Source of the DNA: Kiritimatiellia bacterium
Lineage (GTDB): Bacteria > Verrucomicrobiota > Kiritimatiellia > RFP12 > UBA1067
NCBI GenBank assembly: GCA_016296065.1
Contig: JAEDKA010000017.1
Coordinates: 1 to 62,216 of the forward strand
Direction of reading: 5' to 3'
DNA: 62,216 nt
Under the pieces are notes generated by a model. That model was given only the letters and a program-made list of their open reading frames with translations, was not told the origin of the DNA and did not search any database. The position numbers and the translations under genes are program-made. Below, piece by piece: positions 51,520-60,470 of this stretch. Positions within the stretch are counted from its first letter, which is position 1. Each line of letters opens with the position of its first letter.

Positions 51520-52725
51520 ATGCAGACTGTAACAGACGCATTCCACGCCGCGGCGGGGAAATCGAGTTTCATAAGAAAGATGTTCGAGAAGGGCATCGAG
51601 CTTAAGCAGCAGTTCGGAGAGGACGCCGTGTGCGACTTCTCGCTTGGCAATCCGGACGTTCCGCCGCCCGAAGCCGCGCGCGAGGTGCTCCACAGGATTG
51701 CGGACGACGCCATGCGTCCGCTCGGGCTCGGCTACTGCCCCAACGCGGGCATTCCTGCGGTCCGCGAGTCGATCGCGGCGCATCTGTCGCGCCAGCAGAA
51801 GATGGAGCTGAAGGGCAAGGACGTCATCATGACGGTCGGCGCGGCGAGCGCGCTGGTGTGCTTCTTCAGGGCCACGCTAAGCCGCGGCAACGAGGTCATC
51901 GTCCCGAGCCCGTATTTCGTGGAATACGGCAACTACTGCGGACATTTCGGCGGCGTGCTGAGGCCGGTTCCGAGCAAGGACGACTTCTCTCTCGACATTC
52001 CCGCCATAACGGCCGCCATTTCCTCGCGTACGAGGGCGATAATCATCAACTCGCCGAACAATCCTACGGGCGCGATCTACTCCAGGGAGGAACTCGACGC
52101 TCTTGTGCGCACGATAGAGGACGAGAACGCAAGGCGCGAGAAGAAGGGGATGCGTCCGCTGTTCCTCCTCTCCGACGAGCCGTACCGCGCGTTCGCGTAT
52201 GACGGCGCGGAGGTGCCGGCGGTGCTTCCGATGTCGCGTTTCGCCATTGTCCTCGGCAGCTTCTCGAAGACTCTCTCGATGGCCGGCGAGCGAATCGGAT
52301 ACATCGCCGTCAATCCAGAGCTGAGCGAAGCGGACGGCGGTACGCTCGTCTCGACGCTAACGCTCGTCAACAGGACTCTCGGATACGTCAACGCCCCGGT
52401 GATCGGACAGAAGCTCGCGGCCGCGATCTGCGACTCGACGGTGGACCTTGATGTCTACAAGCGCCGCCACGACCTGATGGCGAAGGTGCTTACGGACGCG
52501 GGCATAGAGTTCGTCATGCCGAAGGGCGCTTTCTACTTCTTCCCGAAGGCACCAGGAGGGGACGACGCGAAGTTCGTCGACGCGCTTCTCGAGGAACGCA
52601 TCCTCGCGGTGCCGGGCTCGGGGTTCGGACGCGCCGGGCACATACGCCTCAGCTGCGCCGTCGACGAGAAGATCATCGCCAGGTCCGCAGAAGGTTTCAA
52701 ACGCGCAACGGAGAAGTTCCAATGA
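51520..52725 (+). CDS. Class I aminotransferase
   Basis: 401 residues from the ATG at 51520. PLP fold type I: DFSLGNPDVPPPEAAREVL at the N-terminus, MTVGAASALVCFFRATL, the substrate loop NSPNNPTGAIYS, YRAFAYD, and the PLP lysine in VLGSFSKTLSMAGERIGY; the distal arginine lies in HIRLSCAVDE. This is the aspartate/alanine aminotransferase branch; the exact amino-acid substrate cannot be read from motifs. It is ATGA-coupled to the YdjY-like gene. Confidence 0.93.
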   Translation: MQTVTDAFHAAAGKSSFIRKMFEKGIELKQQFGEDAVCDFSLGNPDVPPPEAAREVLHRIADDAMRPLGLGYCPNAGIPAVRESIAAHLSRQQKMELKGKDVIMTVGAASALVCFFRATLSRGNEVIVPSPYFVEYGNYCGHFGGVLRPVPSKDDFSLDIPAITAAISSRTRAIIINSPNNPTGAIYSREELDALVRTIEDENARREKKGMRPLFLLSDEPYRAFAYDGAEVPAVLPMSRFAIVLGSFSKTLSMAGERIGYIAVNPELSEADGGTLVSTLTLVNRTLGYVNAPVIGQKLAAAICDSTVDLDVYKRRHDLMAKVLTDAGIEFVMPKGAFYFFPKAPGGDDAKFVDALLEERILAVPGSGFGRAGHIRLSCAVDEKIIARSAEGFKRATEKFQ

Positions 52726-53702
52726 CAATCATTCCCCTGCTCGCATCAATCGTCATCGCCACGAATTCCGTCACCATATCAGTCGTGTCGCCTGATCCCG
52801 GCCTCGACTGTCCGCTGGAGTTCCTGGTCGTCGGTCCGGATTCCGACAACGCTTACGAGGCTATGTTCGTCGCGGAGGATTCCGTTGCGGACATCGACGC
52901 GGCGTTTCGCAAGGCGGGGCTTCCGCTAGGCAGCCCGATATCGCCGAAAGAATGCAGGTTCTGGCCGATCGGCACGAAGGTCACGCTTGAGCCCGACCTC
53001 TGGACGCTTATCCGCGACATGCGCAACGAGCAGAAGCGTTCGCCGGTGTGGACGGGCGGCACGCGCGAGGCGGACGGTTCCGCCGCCGCTGCGACGAACA
53101 TGCCGCTTTCCGTCTTCTCGTTCTACAACTGCGCGCAGTCGCTCATCCAGTTCGACGACTCGCTGGAGCAGTCCGTGGTGTACGGGCGCTTCCAGCCGGC
53201 CGTGAAGATCCCCAAGGGCGAGAAGCGCACGATAAAGTTTTCGTGGACGCCCGGCGACACGAACGGCGGCAAGCACGTAATGACGCCCGACTTCCCGCCG
53301 GAAATGACTGTTGCGGATGCCGCGAAGCTGGCGGCTGCGCTTGCGCAGCTTGATTCGCCAGACACGAAGGTCAACGGATACAAGGAAGGGCAGTTCTTCT
53401 TCCGCGCGTTCATTCCGCGCGAGAGCTGGCGCGACCGCAGGGAGCGGCTCACGCAGCCGTACGAGGTGCGCTTCGTCGACGGCAAGCCGGCGCTCACCGT
53501 CATCAAGGAGGACTGGAGCGATCCGGACGCAACGGACCCCAAGCTCAACGTCTCCGAGGCGACCTTTGAGTCCGTGAAGGACAGGACGGACATCGAAACA
53601 TGCTTCATCTACGCGCCGCGTTCCATGAAGCTCGCCGAAGTCTACGCCGTCCGTTCGCTCATGCCGAAGTCTGTAGTCAACTGGTATGTCTTCGGCGAGT
53701 GA
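52722..53702 (+). CDS. Secreted YdjY-like domain protein
   Basis: 326 residues. A short hydrophobic N-terminus (TIIPLLASIVIATNS) acts as a signal peptide or anchor. The segment LDCPLEFLVVGPDSDNAYEA followed by MFVAEDSVADIDAAFRKAGL matches the YdjY-like pattern of secreted planctomycete and verrucomicrobial proteins (PLE, hEsl, ih.AL...G). The rest is beta-rich with no catalytic motif. It lies between an aminotransferase and a DUF2264 gene; role unknown. Confidence 0.75.
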   Translation: MTIIPLLASIVIATNSVTISVVSPDPGLDCPLEFLVVGPDSDNAYEAMFVAEDSVADIDAAFRKAGLPLGSPISPKECRFWPIGTKVTLEPDLWTLIRDMRNEQKRSPVWTGGTREADGSAAAATNMPLSVFSFYNCAQSLIQFDDSLEQSVVYGRFQPAVKIPKGEKRTIKFSWTPGDTNGGKHVMTPDFPPEMTVADAAKLAAALAQLDSPDTKVNGYKEGQFFFRAFIPRESWRDRRERLTQPYEVRFVDGKPALTVIKEDWSDPDATDPKLNVSEATFESVKDRTDIETCFIYAPRSMKLAEVYAVRSLMPKSVVNWYVFGE

Positions 53703-53739
53703 CCTCGGCGGACGATAATGATTGCAATTTCCTGAAGGC

Positions 53740-54948
53740 ATGAATTCGAACGGTATTGCTCTTTGCGCTGCCTTGGTTCTCGCACACGGTACGGCGAGCG
53801 CATCTGACGCATCTGCTGACAGGGAGTTCTGGGTCGACACCATGGTGCGCATCGTGAATCCCGTCGTGACGAATCTCGCGGCGGGCACGCTCCACAAGAA
53901 CATGCCGCGGCGTCCCAAGACGTGGACCGACCAAGTTGCAGAGCTCGAGGCGTTCGGACGCGTCATGACGGGAATCGGTCCGTGGCTGGAGCTCCCCGAC
54001 GATGCGACGCGCGAAGGCTCGCTCCGGGCGAAGATGCGCGAGGATGTCATCAAGGCGATCGACAACATCACCCGTCCGGATTCGCCGGACCGTATGCCGT
54101 TTGAAAAGCCGGGACAGACGCTAGTCGATGCCGCGTTCCTTGCGCAGGGGCTCATGCGGTGCCGCACCATGGTGTGGGACAGACTTGCTGACGGCGTGAA
54201 GAGCAACGTCGTCGCTTCCCTCAAGTCGACGCGCAAGATGAAGCCGTACGAGTCGAACTGGCTTCTTTTCGCGTCGGAAATCGAAGCGTTCCTCCTCGAG
54301 ACAACGGGCGAATGCGACGAGAAGCGCCTGAGGTACGGAATCGACGCGTTCATGACGCGGAAGGGGTGGTATGTAGGCGACGGACTTTACGCCGACGGAA
54401 AAGACTTTGCCGTAGACGGATACAACTCATTCGTCATCCAGCCGATGATATGGGATGTGTCGAACATCCTCGCGCGACACGGGATGAAGGACGGCGAGGA
54501 GTACGTCAAGAAGGCAAAGGCGCGGCTGCGCCGCTTCGCCGACATACAGGAGCGCATGATTGGTCCCGACGGAACGTATCCGCTCTTCGGACGCTCCATC
54601 ACCTACCGCTTCGGAACTTTTCAGGGACTCGCCATTGCGGCGTTTCTCGGCCCTGAAAACCATCCTGCGAAGCCCGGCGCGGTAAGGGGCGCGCTCACGG
54701 CGGTCCTGCGGCGGCAGACTGGGCCGGAGAACTTTCTCCCCGGCGGGTGGCTGCGCGTCGGCTTCAACGGCGAGCAGCAGATGCTCGCCGAGGGCTACAT
54801 CGACTACGGCAGCGTCTACATGTGCACAGCTGTGTTTCTTCCGCTCGGACTGCCGGCGGACAGCGCGTTCTGGACGGAACCTGAGAGCGACTGGACTCAG
54901 CGTGCCGCGTGGTCCGGCCGCCCCGCGCGAATCGACCACCGGTTCTAA
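53740..54948 (+). CDS. DUF2264 family protein
   Basis: 402 residues from the ATG at 53740 with a signal peptide (LCAALVLAHGTASASD). DUF2264 features: EFWVDTMVRIVNPVVTNLA, YESNWLLFASEIEAFLL, DGYNSFVIQPMIWDVSNIL, IGPDGTYPLFGRSITYRFG and FNGEQQMLAEGYIDYGSVY. The family has an (alpha/alpha) barrel and is usually linked to polysaccharide or glycosaminoglycan breakdown, but activity is not established. Here it is predicted to be exported. Confidence 0.88.
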   Translation: MNSNGIALCAALVLAHGTASASDASADREFWVDTMVRIVNPVVTNLAAGTLHKNMPRRPKTWTDQVAELEAFGRVMTGIGPWLELPDDATREGSLRAKMREDVIKAIDNITRPDSPDRMPFEKPGQTLVDAAFLAQGLMRCRTMVWDRLADGVKSNVVASLKSTRKMKPYESNWLLFASEIEAFLLETTGECDEKRLRYGIDAFMTRKGWYVGDGLYADGKDFAVDGYNSFVIQPMIWDVSNILARHGMKDGEEYVKKAKARLRRFADIQERMIGPDGTYPLFGRSITYRFGTFQGLAIAAFLGPENHPAKPGAVRGALTAVLRRQTGPENFLPGGWLRVGFNGEQQMLAEGYIDYGSVYMCTAVFLPLGLPADSAFWTEPESDWTQRAAWSGRPARIDHRF

Positions 54949-55008
54949 TGTCTGCGTTTTGCCACGGACCAGAGGAATAAGTTGTTTTTGTTTTGTCGCT
55001 CAGGGAGT

Positions 55009-55086
55009 GACGCGGCTGGAAGCCGCGTCTCCATGGGTTGCGATATCAGGTGGCTGAACCAAGGAGATGCGGCGTCTCGCCGCGTC
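55009..55086 (+). repeat. REPIN-like inverted hairpin pair 1
   Basis: The first hairpin has arms GACGCGGCT/AGCCGCGTC and loop GGA (55009-55029). The second has arms GATGCGGCG/CGCCGCGTC and loop TCT (55066-55086). The flanks between them (GTCTCCATGG and CCAAGGAGATG) are themselves inverted copies, so the whole 78 bases forms a palindrome of two REP units in opposite orientation. Confidence 0.75.
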
Positions 55087-55407
55087 TTAATCAATACGCC
55101 CCCGGTTGTTGATATCTGTTAATAACTCGTGTCTCAATTTTGCTCCTGAATTTGGTACCATATCCGCCCGTTGCGCGAGGGGATGTGGGGAACAGACCCG
55201 GGCGCGGCAAATAGGGGATACTGGGGGGATTGTATGGGGAGAGTTGATGAATTTGCTACAGACAACCGCGCACTCGGGGGAGGGCGCGTGCAGGTATTGC
55301 ACAGACATATTGGAGAAGATACTGTCGTTTTTCGGCGGGAAGATCCAGGCCATCGGCGGGAAGATCGACGCCGTCGCTCGGCCGTCATGGTGGCCGTTTG
55401 ACTGGGG

Positions 55408-55428
55408 GAAGCGGCGTCTCGCCGCTTC
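55408..55428 (+). repeat. Single REP-like hairpin
   Basis: Arms GAAGCGGCG and CGCCGCTTC pair perfectly around loop TCT. Same stem core (GCGGCG) and loop as the second hairpin of pair 1. Confidence 0.7.
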
Positions 55429-55587
55429 AAGATATCTCACGCAGAGGTGCGGAGAAGCTGAGAGAGCAGAGAGGTTTGGCTGGGTAGTGCGGGTAGAAAG
55501 GGCGTGGAGCTGTTCACCCCAAAGCCACATTCCATTCGCCACTCTCGCATGCTCCCGATTATTTGATTCTATGCGAGTATTGTGAAT

Positions 55588-55669
55588 GTCCGTCGCGGAG
55601 CGACGGACCCCCTTTATGCGTCCCAGCCGCTCCGCTGCCCATAGGGGGTTCCGTCGCTCCGCGACGGAA
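55588..55669 (+). repeat. REPIN-like inverted hairpin pair 2
   Basis: Hairpin one (55588-55608) has arms GTCCGTCGC/GCGACGGAC with loop GGA. Hairpin two (55649-55669) has arms TTCCGTCGC/GCGACGGAA with loop TCC, so it is the first unit in the opposite orientation. The adjoining sequences ACCCCCTTTATG and CATAGGGGGT extend the symmetry inward. The arrangement is that of a REPIN. Confidence 0.8.
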
Positions 55670-55724
55670 CAATGCGTGCGTCTCGCCGCGTCGGCAAGTA
55701 ACGCGGCAAATGTGCCGCACGAAA

Positions 55725-55733
55725 TGGTATAAT
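55725..55733 (+). promoter_or_regulatory. Extended -10 promoter for the metalloprotease gene
   Basis: TGGTATAAT; initiation near 55740 would leave about seven bases before the ATG at 55747, while the GTG at 55738 would be upstream of the transcript. Confidence 0.7.
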
Positions 55734-55746
55734 ATAGGTGAAACAG

Positions 55747-58700
55747 ATGAAACATTTCGCGACAGTTCTGTGCCTGATATATGCCGCGACGGCGTTCGCG
55801 TCGGCGGGGGACGCGCATGCCTTCGACTGGATGGCGTTCGGACGCTGGACGGTGCTGGTGATATGCGGAATGGCTCTTGCCGCTCCGCTAGTCACGGGGC
55901 TGCGCAGACTTGCGCGGCTCGCGGTGCCCGCTTTGTTCGCCTTTCTGCTTCTCGGCTTGGGCATATTCGCGACGACGCCCAACGGCGGCGTCCCGACGCG
56001 CGAGGAGAAGGAGCGCCTCCGCGCGGAGCTCGCCGCCGCCGAAGCCGAGCGCGCCGCTCTGGGCTCGCTCCTCACGGGAGGCACGCGCAGCGGCGACGCG
56101 ACGAACGACGCGCCGGCGTTCGCCTTCAACATGGTCGGTAAGGAGACGAACCGCGTTGACCTCGCCTCGGCGTGGACTCCCGAATATGTGTTCAGCGCAA
56201 TCGGGCTATATTATTCCAGATGGATTGAGTCGAACGACTGGGCGCGGATCGACTTCCGCACAGACGTCTCCGGCGAGACGAACTGCTCGTGGACCATAAC
56301 CGATCCGACGATAGTGACGAACAATGCCGCGTTCTTCGACGCGAGGGGATTCCTCGCCAACGACGACTCCGACGCGGACGGCGTAGTCGCGCAGCGCGAG
56401 GTCGCGCTCGGACTCGACCCCGACCTTGCCGACACCGACGGCGACCTCCTCTCCGACGGCGAGGAGCTGGGGTTTGCCGAGGCCCTGCCCGAGGACGACT
56501 TCCTCTGGCTGGACATACCGCATTTCATGAATTACATCACAGGCGGGTCCGACGCAAGCAACTACGCGTATCTAGATGAGGATCTAGGCGTGCCCGTCAC
56601 AATGAACGGCACCGTCTACCGTTCCATACACGCGACGCTGGACGGACATGTCTATCTCGCTCCTCAGACTGGCGTCGGGCCGTTCGCCGTCGACTGGTGC
56701 GATCCGTCGCAGGGAGTCGCCTTCGGGCTGTCGAGCCTTGCCGATGGATGCTTGTCGGTGTTCGGGTGCAACGCCGACATGGGGGCGAGGAAGACGACGT
56801 GGGGAAGCGGACTCTACTTCGACACCGTGTCGACGAACGGAGTCGTGTACGACGTGGTCGAGTTCCGGAACATCGGACTCTTTTCTGACATAGGCTCAGG
56901 CTTTCCGGCGCTTACGTACGAGGTGATCTTTCCTCGGAACGAGCCCAACATCGTGTACGTGAGTTATCTTTCTGTCGATCCGTCGCTAGCCGCGATGGAC
57001 ATGCCGCTCGGGGTGCAGTGCGACGGCGAGCGCGATTTCGGCGACACGAACAGATACTACACGGTGCGGGGTCCGGCTCCGGCTGCGGGAAGGACCGTCA
57101 GGTACCGCATCGGTACGTGCACAAGCCCGCTTGTCCCGGACTTTGACGACTACGGGATTCCTCTTGGATATCCTCGAGTTTCCTCCTTCGACGCCGACGG
57201 TGACGGGCTCGTCGATTCTCTCGATTCCGAGCCGATTGTCTGTGGCGGAGACTTCCACGGACAGTCCGACGCATGGGTGCAGGCTACTTTCACGAACGCG
57301 GCGGAGATACTCTCAGTCTGCTATCCGCAATGGGTCGACGCGCAGGTGGGCGTGGGGCTGACCAACGGGCTTTACAAGCTGACGATCACAGTGCCTGAAG
57401 TCCCGAGCGAAGCGACACTACTCTCGGTCGGAGAGTATTCGATCTCCGTCACAAACACTGGTGAGTATGTGTTTCTTCTCAGGAAATGCATTGACTATCC
57501 GCTGTCCGTTTTCCCTGGTGATGCCACGAATATTGTATGGTCGGCGGTTGACGACATTGTGCCGAGCCAGGTAATGCTCGGTATGGCGGGGATGAACGAC
57601 GGATGGTGGACAACCGACAGGCAGGGGCTGACGCTCGTTCCTCCGATGTACCCCATGACCTTGTTTACGCCGCGTTCCCATGTGCTGTGGATTCCCACTT
57701 TGGCGGTCTCGCCTTCGACATGGCAGCCATCCTCCCTGAGTGATACGGAGACCTTCACGGCGATTGTCGGGGAAATTCCGCAGGATGTAGCCAGCGCGGT
57801 GTACAGATGGAACTCTTCGGACTCGGACGTTGTCTCCATGGCGACACCTGCACTGCCGACGACTCAGATGACGGCGCACTATCCGGAGGCTGACATGCGG
57901 CAGGTTTCGCTTTCGCTCGAAGTGACCATCGGCGACTGCACGCTTCACTCGTACTATGTGCACAGCCCGAACGAGGATGATACAGCCCCAAGCTTCACGC
58001 TCTCAGCACCTGATGTGTTGTTTATTAACGACGATGACGACGACGGCAACGGCATCGTCGACGCCATGGCGCCGTTCTTGGATGACGACGACATTGTCAA
58101 GGGTGACATCCTGTTTCATTCTCCCGTCTCTGCGAATGGGACAATAGTATTCGATGGCGTATACGGATACGACGATGGCTTTGACGAGCGCCCGCTTGTC
58201 TATTGCGATGCGTCCTGCACAATGGCTATAGCGCCTGGAAGCGAGTATCCCGTCAATTCGCGCACCGACTGGTCCATGCCGCTGTACTTCAACCCCGCAA
58301 CAGTCAGCGCGTCGCATCCAGGAGTGCAGATCAGGGCGAGATGGAGACCCGAGGAAGGTACGGAGGTGACGGCTTCGAAGCGTCTGACGATAGTGTCGCC
58401 CGTGGCGGAGCCGATTTGCAACGCCACGACGAACGTGGTCGTGGACGGCGTGGGACACAGCTATGCCGTCAATCCCTGCGGCGTCGCGGTCGGACGCGAG
58501 GCTTATTTCCGCGTCGAAGTTGCGCCTGCTGGAATTCCAGATTCCGAGATCGTCTGGGTGAAGTCCCAGGGACTCGACTTCGTCGGCCCGGACAGGGGGC
58601 GGCGCGTCACGGTTCGCGGCATTGCGCCGGGATACGAGTCGCTGGAGGTCCATGTCGGCGGGAGATCATACCACGCGCCGAAATTCCAGGTGAGGGTTGT

Positions 58701-59448
58701 GGAACCCGTGATGGTAGACCTTAGGGCATGGATAATTTCGAATAAAGCTGTGATTCCAATTAGCCCTGAGGATGTTCGTAAAATGGTCAAGGACGCCAAC
58801 GACATCTATGCCCAGGTCGGCGTCACCTTAAATCTTGTTGATCCAGTGGTTGTGACGAACATACCTGACGCTTATGACGCACTCTATTGGACTCCAGATA
58901 ATGCGACGCCTCAATGGTCGTATAGTCGCATTGTGAACATTGACTCAAACACCGGCGGACTGGAATGCTACTTCATCAATGCTTTTGTGGATGATCGAAA
59001 AGTGCTTGCGGCAAATGGCCCTCGCGGAGCCGTAATTACCCGGGGGGCGGACTTCAAGGATTTTGCACACGAAATTGGGCATGAATTTGGGATGCACGAC
59101 ATTTATAAGGATTCAAGAAGAGCACGGGATCCTGATTTGCCATTGATTGAGCTTTCGCCGGGGGAGGCTGTTAACTATTCTCATGCTCCGTTTGACTGGA
59201 ATGGCGGGTGCGAAGGCAGTGGTCCTGGTGGGGCAAGATACTACGCTGGCAACACAAAAATGGTGAATATACTGTCCCGAATGCTCATGAAGGGAACGTG
59301 CAACCCCGCTGACAATCCAATAGACATAACTACCGGAGACATTTACGGTGTCTACTATACCAACGACGTAAGCAATGCGGAAGTCTGGATCAAAGGGAAT
59401 GCACCGGTCTTGTTCCCGTTCACTCATAGAAACATATCACACCGATGA
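55747..59448 (+). CDS. Secreted or membrane-anchored metzincin-like metalloprotease
   Basis: 1233 residues. The N-terminus has a signal-like segment and two more hydrophobic stretches (to about residue 75), then a short coiled coil. Calcium-loop motifs of thrombospondin type 3 kind occur near 205-245 (DDSDADGVVAQREVALG, ADTDGDLLSDGEELG), 480 (DADGDGLVDSLDSEP) and 761 (DDDDDGNGIVDAM). The C-terminal catalytic domain carries DFAHEIGHEFGMHD near 1105, the zinc motif HExxHxxGxxH/D, with SRMLMKG as a possible Met-turn. Base composition drops clearly at about 58740, at the start of the catalytic domain, suggesting an exchanged C-terminus. The ATG at 55747 was chosen over the GTG at 55738 because of the promoter. 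Confidence 0.85.
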   Translation: MKHFATVLCLIYAATAFASAGDAHAFDWMAFGRWTVLVICGMALAAPLVTGLRRLARLAVPALFAFLLLGLGIFATTPNGGVPTREEKERLRAELAAAEAERAALGSLLTGGTRSGDATNDAPAFAFNMVGKETNRVDLASAWTPEYVFSAIGLYYSRWIESNDWARIDFRTDVSGETNCSWTITDPTIVTNNAAFFDARGFLANDDSDADGVVAQREVALGLDPDLADTDGDLLSDGEELGFAEALPEDDFLWLDIPHFMNYITGGSDASNYAYLDEDLGVPVTMNGTVYRSIHATLDGHVYLAPQTGVGPFAVDWCDPSQGVAFGLSSLADGCLSVFGCNADMGARKTTWGSGLYFDTVSTNGVVYDVVEFRNIGLFSDIGSGFPALTYEVIFPRNEPNIVYVSYLSVDPSLAAMDMPLGVQCDGERDFGDTNRYYTVRGPAPAAGRTVRYRIGTCTSPLVPDFDDYGIPLGYPRVSSFDADGDGLVDSLDSEPIVCGGDFHGQSDAWVQATFTNAAEILSVCYPQWVDAQVGVGLTNGLYKLTITVPEVPSEATLLSVGEYSISVTNTGEYVFLLRKCIDYPLSVFPGDATNIVWSAVDDIVPSQVMLGMAGMNDGWWTTDRQGLTLVPPMYPMTLFTPRSHVLWIPTLAVSPSTWQPSSLSDTETFTAIVGEIPQDVASAVYRWNSSDSDVVSMATPALPTTQMTAHYPEADMRQVSLSLEVTIGDCTLHSYYVHSPNEDDTAPSFTLSAPDVLFINDDDDDGNGIVDAMAPFLDDDDIVKGDILFHSPVSANGTIVFDGVYGYDDGFDERPLVYCDASCTMAIAPGSEYPVNSRTDWSMPLYFNPATVSASHPGVQIRARWRPEEGTEVTASKRLTIVSPVAEPICNATTNVVVDGVGHSYAVNPCGVAVGREAYFRVEVAPAGIPDSEIVWVKSQGLDFVGPDRGRRVTVRGIAPGYESLEVHVGGRSYHAPKFQVRVVEPVMVDLRAWIISNKAVIPISPEDVRKMVKDANDIYAQVGVTLNLVDPVVVTNIPDAYDALYWTPDNATPQWSYSRIVNIDSNTGGLECYFINAFVDDRKVLAANGPRGAVITRGADFKDFAHEIGHEFGMHDIYKDSRRARDPDLPLIELSPGEAVNYSHAPFDWNGGCEGSGPGGARYYAGNTKMVNILSRMLMKGTCNPADNPIDITTGDIYGVYYTNDVSNAEVWIKGNAPVLFPFTHRNISHR

Positions 59449-59458
59449 GAGGGTTAAT

Positions 59459-60199
59459 ATGAAGCATAAAATCCAAACTGGAATGTTAGCTGCGCTGTTT
59501 TGGGCGGTGGCGGCTGTTGTGACCTGCCATGCCGATGCATGCACGGACGAGGAGCTCCGGCGCGATGTGCTGGAGTTTCTGACGACGCGATGCTGCGGGA
59601 ATGTGGAGGCAAGGCGTGTCTTGACCAATGAGGTCAGGTTTGGCGGAGACACGAACAGGCTTGCATGCGTGCTGTCCGAATTCGCGCAGACGAATGACGA
59701 CCAGATAGCTGAATGGGCGATGTGGCAGCTGAAAAAATACGCGACGCCCGCGCAGCTGCCGTTTCTCTACTCCTGCGCAACAAATCCAGTGTTGGGGAAG
59801 ACGGCCGTCGAGTCTGTTTTGCGGGTCGAGGGTGTGACAAGCAATTCGGTTGGGTTGGTCCAGGCGTATATTAACATTACCAACGGCAATGCGGCAGTCC
59901 ACTGGGATCACATCTATGTATTTCAGGAAATGATCAATGCATTGCGTGATAGTTCCGGAGAACAGGAAAGGAAAATGGCCTTTGAACTCATATTGAATCA
60001 TGCTCCAGATAACATCTTTTGCCCCATACAGTTGGATAGACTTATCATATCGGCTGATTCAAGCTATAGGCAGAGTAAAAGACGGCTGTCGGTCTTGCGA
60101 GGAGTCCTGGGAAATGGAGTTGATGAATATGACATATTTTATGTCACCAACGCCATCAACGAACTTGTCGCCTACCCCGAGGAAAACCTGCCATATTGA
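59459..60199 (+). CDS. Secreted HEAT-like repeat protein
   Basis: 246 residues from an ATG after GAGAGGG, ten bases after the metalloprotease stop. Signal peptide (LAALFWAVAAVVTCHADA). The mature part is helical with HEAT-like pairs: TNDDQIAEWAMWQLKKYATP, LPFLYSCATNPVLGKTAVES, FQEMINALRDSS. It is AT-richer than upstream genes, like the protease catalytic domain before it. Partner or inhibitor of that protease is a reasonable guess from context only. Confidence 0.7.
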   Translation: MKHKIQTGMLAALFWAVAAVVTCHADACTDEELRRDVLEFLTTRCCGNVEARRVLTNEVRFGGDTNRLACVLSEFAQTNDDQIAEWAMWQLKKYATPAQLPFLYSCATNPVLGKTAVESVLRVEGVTSNSVGLVQAYINITNGNAAVHWDHIYVFQEMINALRDSSGEQERKMAFELILNHAPDNIFCPIQLDRLIISADSSYRQSKRRLSVLRGVLGNGVDEYDIFYVTNAINELVAYPEENLPY

Positions 60200-60218
60200 T
60201 TTCGGTGAAGGCGCGCAT

Positions 60219-60470
60219 ATGAGACCATCCCAGAATGTTGACGATCTTGTCTCAAACCGCTACGCCCACCTCGGACGCCGCGTTCAGAAGATTGCGCCCG
60301 AGGCGACGCACACGTACTTCTACGACGCCAGATGGCAGGTGATCGCGGATATTGACGAAAATGACAATGTGCTGGTATCGTACACATGGGCTGACGGCAT
60401 CGACAATCTTCTTGCGGTCAAAATCGGAAGCAATTCGTATTTGATAAGATTCGCCCTGTTCAATGAGTGA
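60219..60470 (+). pseudogene. RHS/YD-repeat protein fragment
   Basis: 83 residues recognisable as one RHS unit: NRYAHLGRRVQKIAPEATHT, YFYDARWQVIADIDENDNVL, SYTWADGIDNLLAVK. Complete RHS proteins are over a thousand residues with many such repeats and a C-terminal toxin; here both sides are missing. An upstream in-frame extension to 60000 reads as noise. The fragment ends in an ATGA-type overlap with the membrane gene that follows, the position where an immunity gene would start after an RHS toxin. Confidence 0.75.

Larger units (their letters stand above)
54949..55746 (+). other. Intergenic REP-rich region before the metalloprotease
   Basis: About 800 bases without a convincing gene. It holds two inverted pairs of hairpins (55009-55086 and 55588-55669), a single hairpin (55408-55428), a GCAGAG-type low-complexity run (55440-55475), and an extended -10 at 55725-55733. 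An ORF at 55247-55585 (112 codons) preceded by GGGGAGAG has a plausible first half (DILEKILSFFGGKIQAIGGK) but runs through the hairpin and repeat, so it looks like an eroded gene rather than a functional one. Confidence 0.7.

Noticed and set aside
55247..55585. Gene of 112 codons before the metalloprotease
   Set aside because: It runs through a REP hairpin and a low-complexity run and has no recognisable domain; at most an eroded gene.
55087..55818. Minus-strand ORF of 243 codons
   Set aside because: Covers the same hairpins and the metalloprotease promoter, with no motif; open frame by chance.
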